A stretch of 64,000 bases of DNA from Acidiflorens sp963841945 (GTDB lineage Bacteria > Acidobacteriota > Terriglobia > Terriglobales > Acidobacteriaceae), in NCBI GenBank assembly GCA_963841945.1, contig CAWJFC010000015.1, positions 62,001 to 126,000 of the forward strand. The letters run 5' to 3'. Position numbers and translations under genes: made by a program. Positions 9,137-17,456 of the stretch are shown one piece after another (positions within the stretch are counted from its first letter, which is position 1; each line of letters opens with the position of its first letter). A model generated the notes under the pieces. That model ran no database searches. It was not told the DNA's origin and saw only the letters and a program-made list of their open reading frames with translations.

Positions 9137-9827
9137 TTCAGGAAGCGCTGATAACACATGATGAAGTTAGGTTTGCCAGACACCGCAGCCGCTGGCAAGT
9201 GAAAGGCGACCGGTGACCGAATCCTCGACCGGATCAGCTTTGAAGTCGGAGCCGAGGCCGAGCAGGCCTTCTCGCGAGAAATCTCGCCTGCAAATAAGAA
9301 GCGCCCCGGATCGTTAAATCACGGGACGCCCGAACAGCCCTCCCCCAGAACTGCTCACGCCCAAGATAAGTCAGACCGCCGCAGACTAGAAATCCCCCAG
9401 TCGGGTAGGAAGGTGGCACTAAGGAGCCACTTGCCAAACGGCCAAACTTTGGTAACATCATCGGACCGCGTTAGCTGGTTACCAGCGACGCACCCAGTTC
9501 AGGAAGCCCGATCCCCCGGGGCTAGCCTCAAGACGAGGCTTTTCACGATCCCGAACTTTTGCAAGCCCTGCTGGAAACTCGGCATTTGTAGTGCCAAATG
9601 GGCTTGTCCTAGGCAAGGGGAATGTCGCTAGTGTGCAGGAGATTGCACTTGGCAACGGGCTGAAGTGGGGAACATTCTCTGTATCTCTATGATTTGTATG
9701 AGAGATATTAACGACCGTAGTTTGGAATGGCAAGTGCTCGAGTTGGGTGGGGCGATCTATCTTTAGTCTCGGTACCTTTGGGTGCGGGGAGATTTTCAGC
9801 TCTAAAGAAATTTGGGAGGAATTCAAA
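9137..9827 (+). other. Long hairpin-rich leader upstream of the PEP-CTERM gene
   Basis: No convincing gene lies in these 690 bp. Several simple hairpins can be drawn on the plus strand: GTGGC/GCCAC (9413-9430), GGTAAC/GTTACC (9451-9483), AGCCTC/GAGGCT followed by TTTT (9524-9543), and CATTTG/CAAATG (9583-9600). An imperfect GC-rich hairpin at about 9301-9330 may end the oxidoreductase transcript. The order of stems ending in a terminator-like hairpin suggests a structured 5' leader, but no known riboswitch consensus was recognised. Confidence 0.3.
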
Positions 9828-10424
9828 ATGAGGCGAGTGGTAATTCTTGCATTGTTGGCCATGGCACTGCCGATGGCCGTTTGGGCGGACGACATCACAC
9901 TAACCAACCAGGATGGCACGATTTCGATTTCGAATTCGGGGATCACCTCGAAGGGATCGGAGCTCACAAGCTTTAACGGAATTCAAGCACCTCCGGGGCA
10001 CGCCCTCGGATCGGTGAGCTATTCCACCGGCGCGCTCGTCAGCGGTTCGATCGCCGCCGGCGGCGTCTTCTCTTCCACCGGTTCCACCTTTGACGTAGTC
10101 GGCAAAGGCAACTATGGCGAACCGAAGGGACAGATCTTCACCGGCGAATTCACCGGAAGCATCGACTGGACGTTGGTAAGCCATACCGGCCAGAAGCTGG
10201 TATACAACCTCAGCGGCGACTTGGTGGGGCAGCTCTACAACGGCGTCATGGTTACTGGCCAAACCAGCCAGACCATTACCACTCACCCAGGCCAGCTGAA
10301 CCAGGGAATCGGGCACATCACCCTCGGCAGCACAACGCTGACGACCCCAGAGCCTGGAACCCTTGGATTGCTGGGCACCGGACTCCTTGGAATCGCAGGG
10401 ATGTTCCGCCGCAAAAAGTCCTAA
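9828..10424 (+). CDS. PEP-CTERM sorting domain protein
   Basis: A 198-residue secreted protein. It has an N-terminal signal peptide (MRRVVILALLAMALPMAVWA), a Gly/Ser/Thr-rich beta-type body, and a C-terminal PEP-CTERM signal: TPEPGTLGLLGTG, a hydrophobic span, then the basic tail RRKKS. The tail directs processing by an exosortase-type transpeptidase, and the product is probably delivered to the cell surface or exopolysaccharide matrix. The ATG at 9828 has a good GGGAGGA Shine-Dalgarno 8 bp upstream, so the longer frame from 9747 is rejected. A long hairpin-rich leader precedes it and an intrinsic terminator follows. Confidence 0.87.
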   Translation: MRRVVILALLAMALPMAVWADDITLTNQDGTISISNSGITSKGSELTSFNGIQAPPGHALGSVSYSTGALVSGSIAAGGVFSSTGSTFDVVGKGNYGEPKGQIFTGEFTGSIDWTLVSHTGQKLVYNLSGDLVGQLYNGVMVTGQTSQTITTHPGQLNQGIGHITLGSTTLTTPEPGTLGLLGTGLLGIAGMFRRKKS

Positions 10425-10463
10425 GATCGTCGCGGTTCACGTTCGCTCGACACACTCACCTAT

Positions 10464-10492
10464 AGCCCCGTCGCGAGGCGGGGCTTTATTAT
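10464..10492 (+). terminator. Intrinsic terminator after PEP-CTERM gene
   Basis: A stem AGCCCCG/CGGGGCT with an 8-nt loop, followed by TTTATTATTT, lies 40 bp downstream of the stop codon. This is a standard Rho-independent terminator shape. Confidence 0.8.
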
Positions 10493-10684
10493 TTCGATAA
10501 ACTGCCATCGTAGCGCGATTCCAGCCCGCTACCCCGGACCCTCCGGCTAACCAACCACTTCCAGAGCCTCCCCTGTCTGCCATTCGTCTCCAGACGAGCC
10601 GGATGATTACGCTCGTAACATGCCTACCCGGCTTTGAAGTTGACCCACCGGTGGCTCAACCCTAAATTCAAGCGAGGAGGTGTT

Positions 10685-10942
10685 ATGAAGGACATCCATG
10701 AGGTCCTGCGCAGGAAGCAGGCGCAGCATGCCCTGTTGGGCAAGCAGATTGAAATGTTGCAGCAGGCTGCCGACAAACTGCGCGAGGTCGCGCCGCTCCT
10801 GGCCGAGAACGACGAAGAAGACAGCGCCGTGCTGGCCGAAGTGAGCGACGAGAACGGCAAAGCGATGGCAGCATCCGCCGGCGCGCAATCGTCGACCGGC
10901 AACTCCAAAGCGGGACGCACCGTAACTCCGCGGTGGCCGTAG
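10685..10942 (+). CDS. Small coiled-coil protein of unknown function
   Basis: An 85-residue protein starting MKDIHEVLRRKQAQHALLGKQIEMLQQAADKLREVAPLL. The first half is a heptad-patterned amphipathic helix (likely coiled coil). The rest is acidic and then Ala/Ser-rich without obvious structure. A strong GAGGAGG lies 4 bp before the ATG at 10685, which is why this start is chosen over 10634. Similar short KD-I-E-L-R-K-E proteins are common in acidobacteria; no function is known to me. It stands alone between the PEP-CTERM gene and the membrane protein at 11226. Confidence 0.65.
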   Translation: MKDIHEVLRRKQAQHALLGKQIEMLQQAADKLREVAPLLAENDEEDSAVLAEVSDENGKAMAASAGAQSSTGNSKAGRTVTPRWP

Positions 10943-11225
10943 GACGCGCGGTCACCACGCCAGTCTCTCGTTCAACGCTTCACGACTCAGCCGCACAGCC
11001 GCGGCTGCGCAAAGCTTGCGGCTCTGGTTCCGCATTACGTGGCTAATCCATTCGTTAACCCATTCGTTCGCTGATCTGTCCGTCCCATCCGCTTTCCTGA
11101 ATCTTCAATATCCTCCGTAAAGCTCCCCAGCATTTTCTCCATGCAATAGAATTGCAGGTCGCAGCCTTGCGGGATGGTGACAGCCCTTTGCGTGTGCTGC
11201 GCTAGTCCCAACTTACGGCGGACCC

Positions 11226-12959
11226 TTGCATAAGCGCCCCATCAGCCATTTTCTTTTGTTGGCCTTCGCCTCCGCGCTGGCCATCGCGCCATTCTTCCGC
11301 TGGGGCAGTCCCTCGGGACACGATTTCGAATTCCACGCGTATTCGTGGATGGAAGTGCTGTCGCAATGGAAGCAAGGCATCCTCTATCCTCGTTGGGCCG
11401 CGCTGGCCCATTGGGGATACGGCGAGGCGCGATTCTTGTTTTATCCGCCCGGCTCGTGGACGCTGGGCGCGGGCCTGGGGGCGATTCTGCCCTGGAAGGT
11501 TGTTCCTGGCGCCTACTGCTGGCTGGTGCTCACGCTGGCCGGCGCAATCATGTATGCGCTGGCGCGACGGTGGCTTCGCCCCGCGGACGCCCTCTTTGCC
11601 GCGGTATTGTATGCCGTCAATCCTTACCACCTGCTGATCGTCTACTGGCGCAGCGCGTATGCCGAATTGCTGGCGGCAGTCATCGTGCCGCTGGCGCTGC
11701 TCGGTCTATTGCGGCTTCAGGAGGAAGGTGGAGCGCGGCCGGTTTTGTGGCTCGGCCTCACCTTTGCCGGCGCGTGGATCGCGAACACTCCCTCCGCCGT
11801 GATGATTCACTACTCGGCTGCTTTGCTTGCGATGCTGATTGCCCTGCGTGAGAAATCGCCGCGCGAGGCCTTGCGCTTCCTGTGCAAGACGGGTGCAGCG
11901 ATCCTGCTCGGCGCGGGATTGGCGGCTTTCTATCTTGTGCCGGCGGTTTACGAGCAGCCTTGGGTCAACATTGCCGCGTTGCTGTCTCCGGGCGTGCGGC
12001 CCCAGGATAATTTCCTGTTTACGAATATTGCGGACGTCGATCACAACCGCTTTAACCTGCTGGTGTCGTTGGTGGCCTTGTCGGAGATTGCGGCCTTCGC
12101 CTTCGCCGCGTGGGTTAGCCTGACGAGTCCTGCGTAGGGCTCGTCCGGAGCAAACGCGATCGGCCCGGATCGGATGCCGGCGCACTTCGATCGCAATGGA
12201 TGGTTTCTGCTGGCGGCGTGGGGAGCAGCTTGCGCCCTCGCCATGCTTCCGGTCAGCAATCTTCTCTGGGAGCACCTGCCGAAGTTTCGTTTCGTGCAGC
12301 TTCCCTTCCGCTGGTTATTGTGTCTCAATGCGCCGCTGGCTCTGCTCCTGACTGCGGCCACCATGCGCTTGCGTTCGGGTTCGGCCGTCCGCAGTTGGAT
12401 CCCGCGAGTGGTCTCGTGCACGCTGCTGCTGGCCATGCTTCTGTGGGCGGGACATCGCATTCAGCCGCCCTGGTGGGATCAGGCAGCCGATATTCAGGAG
12501 ATGGGCGATGCCATCGACGACGGCACGGGCTACGACGGCACCGATGAATACGTCCCCGCGGGGGACGATCCCTACGAGTTAAATAAAGATCTGCCGCAGA
12601 TAAGCGATGCCGGCGGGGCGGCCATCAAAGTTCAGATGCTGGCGTGGACCGCGACCGAAAAGCACTTCACGCTGCAGTCGAGTACTGCGCGCGATTTAAC
12701 GATGCGCCTGTTCAACTATCCCGCGTGGAGAGTGACGGTGAATGGGCGGAGCGTGATCACGCAATCCTCCGATGTAACGGGATTGATGATCGTGCCCGTG
12801 ATGGCGGGCGCGAGTGATGTTGAGATTCGCTTTTCTCGCACGCCCGACCGGCTGGCCGGCGATATCGTATCGCTCTTGAGCGCCGCCATTTTTGCGTTTG
12901 CGTTCTTGGCGACCCGCAGTGCGGCGCAACTGCCCAACGACTCGGAGGAAGCCGCATGA
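11226..12959 (+). pseudogene. Large polytopic membrane protein (YfhO/GT-C-like) interrupted by a TAG
   Basis: Two open frames in the same register (11226-12137 and 12174-12959) are separated by a TAG at 12135-12137 and 12 sense codons. Joined, they form one protein of about 577 residues. It has about ten membrane segments, an early periplasmic loop with SGHDFEFHAYSW, YWRSAYAEL, a conserved PLAW-like FVQLPFRWL, and a soluble beta-rich C-terminal domain (FNYPAWRVTVNGR). This is the layout of YfhO-like and 6-pyruvoyl-tetrahydropterin-synthase-related GT-C membrane proteins. It starts with TTG at 11226. Because membrane topology continues across the stop, a nonsense mutation or sequencing error is more likely than two genes. 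The second part overlaps rdgB by 4 bp. Confidence 0.65.
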
Positions 12960-13612
12960 CGGAAAGCCCCATAGAGCGGTGCACCGTGCTCGTCGCAACG
13001 TCGAACCCCGGCAAGCTCCGCGACTTCGCCGGCGCTGCCGCTCTGCATGGTGTTGCCATCGAGGGCATTCCGGGCTTCGCTTCCCTGCCCCCCGTAGTCG
13101 AGGACGGCGAGACCTTCGAGGCGAATGCGCGCAAGAAAGCCGAAGAATACAGCCGGGCCGCACCCGGCAAAGTGGTGCTGGCGGATGACTCCGGGCTGGA
13201 GGTGGACGCGCTCGGCGGCGCGCCGGGCGTGCACTCCGCGCGTTACGCCGCGCCTGATCTCCTGAATAAAGAGCCTCATGCCGCAGACAGCAATACCGAC
13301 GACGAGGCCAACAATGCCCGCGTGTTGCGCGAACTGGGGGGCCTTCCGGCAGAAAAACGTACCGCGCAATTTGTCTGCGTGCTGGCGGCCGCGCGCGACG
13401 GACGCACGCTGGCCTCGTTTCGCGGCACGGCTGAGGGCGTCATTCTCAATGCGCCGCGTGGAAAAAACGGCTTCGGGTACGATCCCCTTTTCTATTTCCC
13501 GAGCATTGGCAGAACCTTCGCCGAGCTTTCGGCGGAAGAAAAGTCCCGCTACAGCCATCGCGGCGCGGCCTTTCGCAGGTTTCTGGAGTGGCATGAGGCG
13601 GAACACCCCTGA
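12956..13612 (+). CDS. rdgB: dITP/XTP pyrophosphatase (RdgB/HAM1)
   Basis: A 218-residue non-canonical purine NTP pyrophosphatase. Family motifs are visible in order: VLVATSNPGKLRDF near the start, FEANARKKAE, LADDSGLEVDALGGAPGVHSARYA, GFGYDPLFY, and a final SHRGAAFRRF. The enzyme hydrolyses dITP, XTP and ITP to monophosphates and keeps them out of DNA and RNA. Its length is slightly above the usual 200 because of an insertion near residues 103-117. The ATG overlaps the stop of the preceding membrane-protein frame (ATGA), implying translational coupling. Confidence 0.93.
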   Translation: MTESPIERCTVLVATSNPGKLRDFAGAAALHGVAIEGIPGFASLPPVVEDGETFEANARKKAEEYSRAAPGKVVLADDSGLEVDALGGAPGVHSARYAAPDLLNKEPHAADSNTDDEANNARVLRELGGLPAEKRTAQFVCVLAAARDGRTLASFRGTAEGVILNAPRGKNGFGYDPLFYFPSIGRTFAELSAEEKSRYSHRGAAFRRFLEWHEAEHP

Positions 13613-13696
13613 AGGGGATCAACAAAAACACTCCTCTGTGAGCCCCGTCACATCCTGTTGTTTTCAATTCCTCTAACTTACTGTCTTTCCAGTTTC

Positions 13697-13726
13697 TTGA
13701 CGCGCACTCGCTCGCGCGCCGATAAT
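13697..13726 (+). promoter_or_regulatory. Sigma70-type promoter for sdhCAB
   Basis: TTGACG (13697-13702), an 18-bp spacer, then GATAAT (13721-13726), lies 40 bp upstream of the sdhC start codon. The match to the -35/-10 consensus is good. Confidence 0.65.
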
Positions 13727-13765
13727 AGAAAGTTTTCATCTCCGTTCTCGTAAGGAGCTGTCATC

Positions 13766-14500
13766 GTGGCTTCCGCAGCCAATTCCGTTGCTCCCGTCAT
13801 TAAGCCTGGAGTCGCTCCCTTGCGCGCCGGCGAAGGCAATTCATTTTTGCTGCGCCGTCTGCATTCGCTCTCCGGCATCGTGCCCATCGGAGCGTTTCTG
13901 CTCGAGCACTTCATCTCGAACTTCGAGGCCTTCCACGGACCCGAGGCCTACGGCAAGCAGGTCGCCTTCCTGAACAGCCTGCCCTTCGTCCTCGCGCTGG
14001 AAATTTTCTTCATCTGGATTCCCATCCTCTACCACGGGCTCTACGGCATCTGGATCTGGTGGCGCGGTGACTCCAATATCAGCGCCTATCCCTGGGAGGG
14101 CAACTGGTTCTACACTTCGCAGCGCTGGACCGGCATCATCGCCTTCATCTACATCGTCCAGCACACATATTATTTGCGCTTCACCGGCGTGCACCTGCCC
14201 TCGAATCCGATGGCGTCGTTTTCCAAGGTGCAGGGCGAATTCCAGCATCCATGGATGATCGCCTTTTATGCGATTGCGATCGTGGCCGCGTCCTGGCACT
14301 TCGCTTATGGGATCTGGCTGTTCTGCGCGAAGTGGGGCATCACGACTGGCGAAATCGCGCGGCGGCGGCTCGGTTATCTATGCCTGCTGCTGGCGCTCGG
14401 ATTGATCGGCTTGGGCGCGGCCAGCATGTACGGATTTTTGAGCCATCCCTATCATCCGCTCGATTCCACTTCGTCAGAAAACATTGTGATGATGAAGTGA
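13766..14500 (+). CDS. sdhC: Succinate dehydrogenase cytochrome b subunit
   Basis: A 244-residue, five-helix membrane anchor of the Bacillus/Wolinella b558 type, which serves alone instead of an SdhC+SdhD pair. Visible features are RRLHSLSGIVPIGAFLLEHF (first helix with a candidate heme His), IPILYHGLYG (His in the second), QRWTGIIAFIYIVQHTYYLR, and ASWHFAYGIWLF. It anchors SdhAB in the cytoplasmic membrane, binds heme b and passes electrons to quinone. Translation starts with GTG at 13766, preceded by TAAGGAG. It is the first gene of the sdhCAB cluster. A short GAGCGC-AAA-GCGCTC hairpin begins right at its stop codon. Confidence 0.9.
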   Translation: MASAANSVAPVIKPGVAPLRAGEGNSFLLRRLHSLSGIVPIGAFLLEHFISNFEAFHGPEAYGKQVAFLNSLPFVLALEIFFIWIPILYHGLYGIWIWWRGDSNISAYPWEGNWFYTSQRWTGIIAFIYIVQHTYYLRFTGVHLPSNPMASFSKVQGEFQHPWMIAFYAIAIVAASWHFAYGIWLFCAKWGITTGEIARRRLGYLCLLLALGLIGLGAASMYGFLSHPYHPLDSTSSENIVMMK

Positions 14501-14535
14501 GAGCGCAAAGCGCTCTCGCGTGGACAGATGTTGTG

Positions 14536-14669
14536 TAGCTTTTGGCAGCAAACAGTTTTTGGCGGCAAAGAATTTTTGGAAACCAAAGAGTTTTTGGGAA
14601 CGAAGAGTTTTTGGGAACAAAGAGTCTTTGGCAGCAAAGAGTCTTTGGGTGCACAGAGTTTTTGGGTGG
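14536..14669 (+). repeat. 17-bp tandem repeat between sdhC and sdhA
   Basis: About eight degenerate head-to-tail copies of a 17-bp unit close to GAGTTTTTGGGAACAAA (one copy 18 bp) occupy most of the sdhC-sdhA gap. The repeat is followed directly by a perfect hairpin GCAGCGCT-TT-AGCGCTGC at 14671-14688. Confidence 0.85.
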
Positions 14670-14670
14670 C

Positions 14671-14688
14671 GCAGCGCTTTAGCGCTGC
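14671..14688 (+). other. Perfect hairpin in the sdhC-sdhA gap
   Basis: Eight-bp arms GCAGCGCT and AGCGCTGC flank a TT loop, without a T-tract. It could be an mRNA processing or stabilising element, or a repeat remnant. A similar GGCTTTAGCC-type word follows at about 14713. Confidence 0.5.
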
Positions 14689-14789
14689 GATAAGGATTGT
14701 ATTTTGATCACCGGCTTTAGCCGCTGACGAAAACTTGATCTAGCAAAGAATTTGAGCTTCCTGAACCAGCTCAGATCGGACTAATACAG

Positions 14790-16556
14790 ATGGCAGCTCC
14801 AAAAATCATCGTGGTAGGCGGAGGCCTGGCGGGCCTGGCCGCCGTCATCAAGATCGCCGAAATGGGCGGCGAGGTCGATCTCTTCTCAATCGTCCCCGTA
14901 AAGCGTTCGCACTCGGTGTGCGCGCAGGGCGGAATCAACGCGGCCAAAAACCTCAAGGGCGAAGGCGATTCCACCTACAAGCATTTCGACGACACCATCT
15001 ATGGCGGCGACTTCCTCGCCAACCAGCCGCCCGTCAAAGACATGTGCGACGCCGCGCCCGGCATTATCGACCTCCTCGACCGCATGGGCGTGCCCTTCAA
15101 TCGCACTCCCGAGGGCTTGCTCGATTTCCGCCGCTTCGGCGGCACTTTATACAATCGCACCGCGTTCGCTGGCGCCACCACCGGCCAGCAACTCCTCTAC
15201 GCGCTCGACGAGCAGGTCCGCCGCTACGAATCCGAAGGAAAAGTAAAGAAGTACGAACACTGGGAGTTCCTGTCAGCCGTGCTCGATGGAACCCGCACCT
15301 GCCGCGGCATCTGCGCCATGGATCTGCGCACCATGGAGATCAGGACCTTCCCTGCCGACGCCATCATCATCGCCACCGGCGGCATCGGCGCCATCTTCGG
15401 CAAGTCGACGAACTCCGTGGTCTGCACCGGATCAGCGCAATCGGCGCTCTATCAGCAGGGTTGCTACTACGCCAACGGCGAGTTCATTCAGGTGCATCCG
15501 ACGTCGATTCCCGGCGAGGACAAGCTCCGCCTGATGTCGGAATCGGCCCGCGGCGAAGGTGGCCGCGTCTGGGTTCCCCGCACGCAAGGTGATAAGCGCG
15601 ACCCGAAATCGATTCCTGAGAAAGAACGCTGGTACTTCCTGGAAGAGTGGTATCCGAAGTACGGCAACCTCGTCCCACGCGACGTGGCGACCCGCGCCAT
15701 CTTCAAAGTCGTCTTCGAAGAGCATCTCGGCATCGACAACAAGCCGATGGTCTATCTCGACCTGACCCACATCGATCGCAAGATCCTTGACCGCAAACTC
15801 GAAGGCATCCTCGAAATCTACGAGAAGTTCGTCGGTGACGACCCGCGCGACGTGCCCATGAAAATTTTCCCCGGCATGCACTACACCATGGGCGGTCTCT
15901 GGGTTGATTACAAGCAAGCCACCAACGTCCCCGGAATTTTCGCGGCGGGCGAGGCCGAGTATCAGTATCACGGCGCGAATCGGCTGGGCGCGAATTCGCT
16001 GGTCTCGTGTATCTATGGCGGATTCGTCTCCGGCCCGGCGGCAGTGCAGTATGCCAAGAATCTGCAAGCTGCCCCGTCCAACGGACACTTCGACGCCGAG
16101 CGCAAGCGCCAGCAGGAAATCAACAACGGCCTGATGACAGCCGACGGCAAAGAGAATCCGTTCCTTATCTGGCGCGAACTGGGCGAAGTGATGACTGCGA
16201 ACTGCACGGTCATCCGCTACAACAAGAAGTGCAAGGAGGCAGACGCGAAAGTAGTCGAACTGTTGGAGCGCTTCCAGAACATCAACCTGAGCGACCGCAC
16301 GCAATGGGCAAACACAACGGTGGCGTTTGCCCGCCAGCTTTACAACATGCTGCAACTCTCGCGCGTAATCGCGCAGGGAGCCGCCATGCGCGACGAGTCT
16401 CGCGGCTCGCACTACAAACCGGATTTCCCCGAACGCGACGACGCAAACTGGATGAAGACAACGAAAGCCAGTTTCGCCCCCGACGCAGACGAACCAAAGT
16501 TTGAATTCGAGCCGGTGGACGCAAAGCTAATTCCGCCGCGCCCGAGGAAGTACTGA
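14790..16556 (+). CDS. sdhA: Succinate dehydrogenase flavoprotein subunit
   Basis: A 588-residue flavoprotein. The FAD dinucleotide fold IIVVGGGLAGL is at the N-terminus. The flavinylated-histidine context RSHSVCAQGGINAA lies at about residues 39-52, HPTSIPG and the catalytic SESARGEGG region follow, then PGMHYTMGG, and GANRLGANSLVSCIYGG near the C-terminal third. It oxidises succinate to fumarate at the cytoplasmic face of complex II. The length and motifs match the long SdhA form that pairs with single-subunit SdhC anchors. It lies 290 bp after sdhC. The gap to sdhB has been enlarged by a repeat insertion, which may affect subunit balance. Confidence 0.95.
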   Translation: MAAPKIIVVGGGLAGLAAVIKIAEMGGEVDLFSIVPVKRSHSVCAQGGINAAKNLKGEGDSTYKHFDDTIYGGDFLANQPPVKDMCDAAPGIIDLLDRMGVPFNRTPEGLLDFRRFGGTLYNRTAFAGATTGQQLLYALDEQVRRYESEGKVKKYEHWEFLSAVLDGTRTCRGICAMDLRTMEIRTFPADAIIIATGGIGAIFGKSTNSVVCTGSAQSALYQQGCYYANGEFIQVHPTSIPGEDKLRLMSESARGEGGRVWVPRTQGDKRDPKSIPEKERWYFLEEWYPKYGNLVPRDVATRAIFKVVFEEHLGIDNKPMVYLDLTHIDRKILDRKLEGILEIYEKFVGDDPRDVPMKIFPGMHYTMGGLWVDYKQATNVPGIFAAGEAEYQYHGANRLGANSLVSCIYGGFVSGPAAVQYAKNLQAAPSNGHFDAERKRQQEINNGLMTADGKENPFLIWRELGEVMTANCTVIRYNKKCKEADAKVVELLERFQNINLSDRTQWANTTVAFARQLYNMLQLSRVIAQGAAMRDESRGSHYKPDFPERDDANWMKTTKASFAPDADEPKFEFEPVDAKLIPPRPRKY

Positions 16557-16566
16557 GATTGTTCAG

Positions 16567-16764
16567 ATGTTCGAGTCGCCAAATAACGAACGCTTGTCTG
16601 GCAGGTATCTTGCACTGTGGGTTTCGGTCTCGGCGATTTGGATCGCTACGGCCGTTCGGATGATTATTCACCACAATGACTTTGGATGGTTCCTCTTGCC
16701 CGTATGGGCGTTTACGCTAATTGTGTGGCTCGATCGAGCATTGAAGCAACGAGCTAGGAGCTAA
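16567..16764 (+). CDS. Small two-helix membrane protein
   Basis: A 65-residue frame beginning 11 bp after sdhA, with two hydrophobic segments (about residues 14-33 and 40-56) and a basic end KQRARS. It has no recognised family. Composition and position in the sdh cluster make a real small protein plausible, but there is no clear Shine-Dalgarno. Its last codons merge into a heptamer repeat (16751-16785), so its C-terminus may not be original. Confidence 0.4.
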   Translation: MFESPNNERLSGRYLALWVSVSAIWIATAVRMIIHHNDFGWFLLPVWAFTLIVWLDRALKQRARS

Positions 16765-16785
16765 AGGCTAGAAGCTAATGGCTAA
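16751..16785. repeat. Tandem heptanucleotide repeat
   Basis: Five consecutive 7-bp units (GAGCTAG, GAGCTAA, AGGCTAG, AAGCTAA, TGGCTAA). The last unit overlaps the duplicated sdhB start codon. Each unit contains TAG or TAA. Confidence 0.8.
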
Positions 16786-16945
16786 CAATAAAACCGTAAT
16801 CATCAAGATCAAATGGCCATCCAAGGATCAAGAATCGGGAAGGGCACGAGTTCCACTCGTGCCGATTTCAGCATCCCCAATAACGGCGGCTTTAGCCGCT
16901 GGGGGCCACGGGTCTAGTTTGAATCCCGGAAAGGCGGAGCAATAA
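16778..16945 (+). pseudogene. Duplicated 5' end of sdhB fused to repeat DNA
   Basis: The first 36 bp of sdhB (12 codons, MANNKTVIIKIK) are present here as an exact copy of 17457-17492. After codon 12 the frame runs into REP sequence and stops at 16945. It marks the left edge of an insertion. Any product would be a 55-residue chimera without Fe-S motifs. Confidence 0.8.
16837..16866 (+). repeat. REP sequence, left copy
   Basis: A GGGAAGG leader is followed by an eight-bp stem GGCACGAG/CTCGTGCC around a TTCCA loop. The reverse complement occurs perfectly at 17309-17338. Confidence 0.85.
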
Positions 16946-17240
16946 CGATACTCGGAGGGAGTGGCGACGAGCCGGGCAACAACAGGATTCTGATGAATAT
17001 AGTTCTTGTGATGAACGAGGTCCCGACCGTCAGTCCGGAATTCGATGCAGTCGATGCGTGAGATTCCGGGCGCGAATCCGCCTTGAGAGCTTGCGGGCGT
17101 TAATCGCGCTGCGCGACCGGATACACGTGAAAGAGAATGGCTTCGGCCAGTGTTTTGAGAAATAGCCGGGCATAGTTTTCGACCTGAAAGAATCGTCTGT
17201 AATTCCAGGTTGTTAACGTTACGAAGTACGTTCCGGGAGG
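16870..17240 (-). pseudogene. REP-associated tyrosine transposase (RAYT, Y1_Tnp family) remnant
   Basis: The reverse strand encodes the family's C-terminal signature YIHQNPVVARLVATPSEYRYCSAFPG-FKLDPWP, ending near 16895. A second block (RRFFQVENYARLFLKTLAEA) appears near 17200-17140, but in a different frame. The region between has lost the HUH/catalytic histidine and tyrosine motifs through deletions and frameshifts. It is therefore a dead gene. Intact relatives nick and mobilise REP hairpins, and here the flanking inverted REP copies are present. Confidence 0.65.
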
Positions 17241-17308
17241 AGAAAAAAGTCGTGAAGGCTTCAAGAGCGACCTCAGCGGCTAAAGCCGAGTCATCCCCCT
17301 CAGCGTAT

Positions 17309-17338
17309 ATCGGCACGAGTGGAACTCGTGCCCTTCCC
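17309..17338 (-). repeat. REP sequence, right copy (inverted)
   Basis: Exact reverse complement of 16837-16866, closing the RAYT remnant. Confidence 0.85.
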
Positions 17339-17385
17339 TGGTTGTTTTTCTTACGACGCGTTTTCGTTTCGGGAAATTGGGAATT

Positions 17386-17413
17386 GGGAAGGGCACAAGT
17401 TCCACTCGCGCCG
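17386..17413 (+). repeat. REP sequence, diverged copy before sdhB
   Basis: A third copy with the GGGAAGG leader and TTCCA loop, but with stem changes (GGCACAAG / CTCGCGCC) that weaken the hairpin. It ends 43 bp before the sdhB start. Confidence 0.75.
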
Positions 17414-17456
17414 CAGGAACGTTCCCCAGAACCGCATATCAAGGCATGCAAATAAC

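Larger units (their letters stand above)
16837..17338. mobile_element. Decayed REP/RAYT element
   Basis: The element is bounded by perfectly inverted 30-bp copies of the same REP sequence (16837-16866 and 17309-17338). Each is itself a hairpin with core GGCACGAG-TTCCA-CTCGTGCC. Inside, the minus strand holds remnants of a REP-associated tyrosine transposase. The element and its flanks lie between two copies of the first 36 bp of sdhB (16778-16813 and 17457-17492). This shows that sdhB was partly duplicated at insertion, or that the element entered a tandem duplication. Confidence 0.75.

Noticed and set aside
9413..9600. GEMM (cyclic di-GMP) riboswitch
   Set aside because: A GGTTACC word is present, but the required GCAAACC and ACGCAAAGCC blocks are absent.
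12135..12137. TAG as pyrrolysine or programmed read-through
   Set aside because: No supporting context or downstream element, and pyrrolysine is not expected here. A nonsense mutation or sequencing error is simpler.
14536..14669. CRISPR array
   Set aside because: Units are 17-18 bp, contiguous and degenerate, with no spacers and no cas genes nearby.
16828..17451. Intact 207-residue transposase gene
   Set aside because: Only the C-terminal signature is in this frame. The catalytic His and Tyr motifs are missing and part of the family sequence lies in another frame, so it is a remnant.
17319..17456. Extended N-terminus of sdhB
   Set aside because: The extra 46 codons come from REP and flanking repeat DNA, and the ATG at 17457 gives the standard protein.
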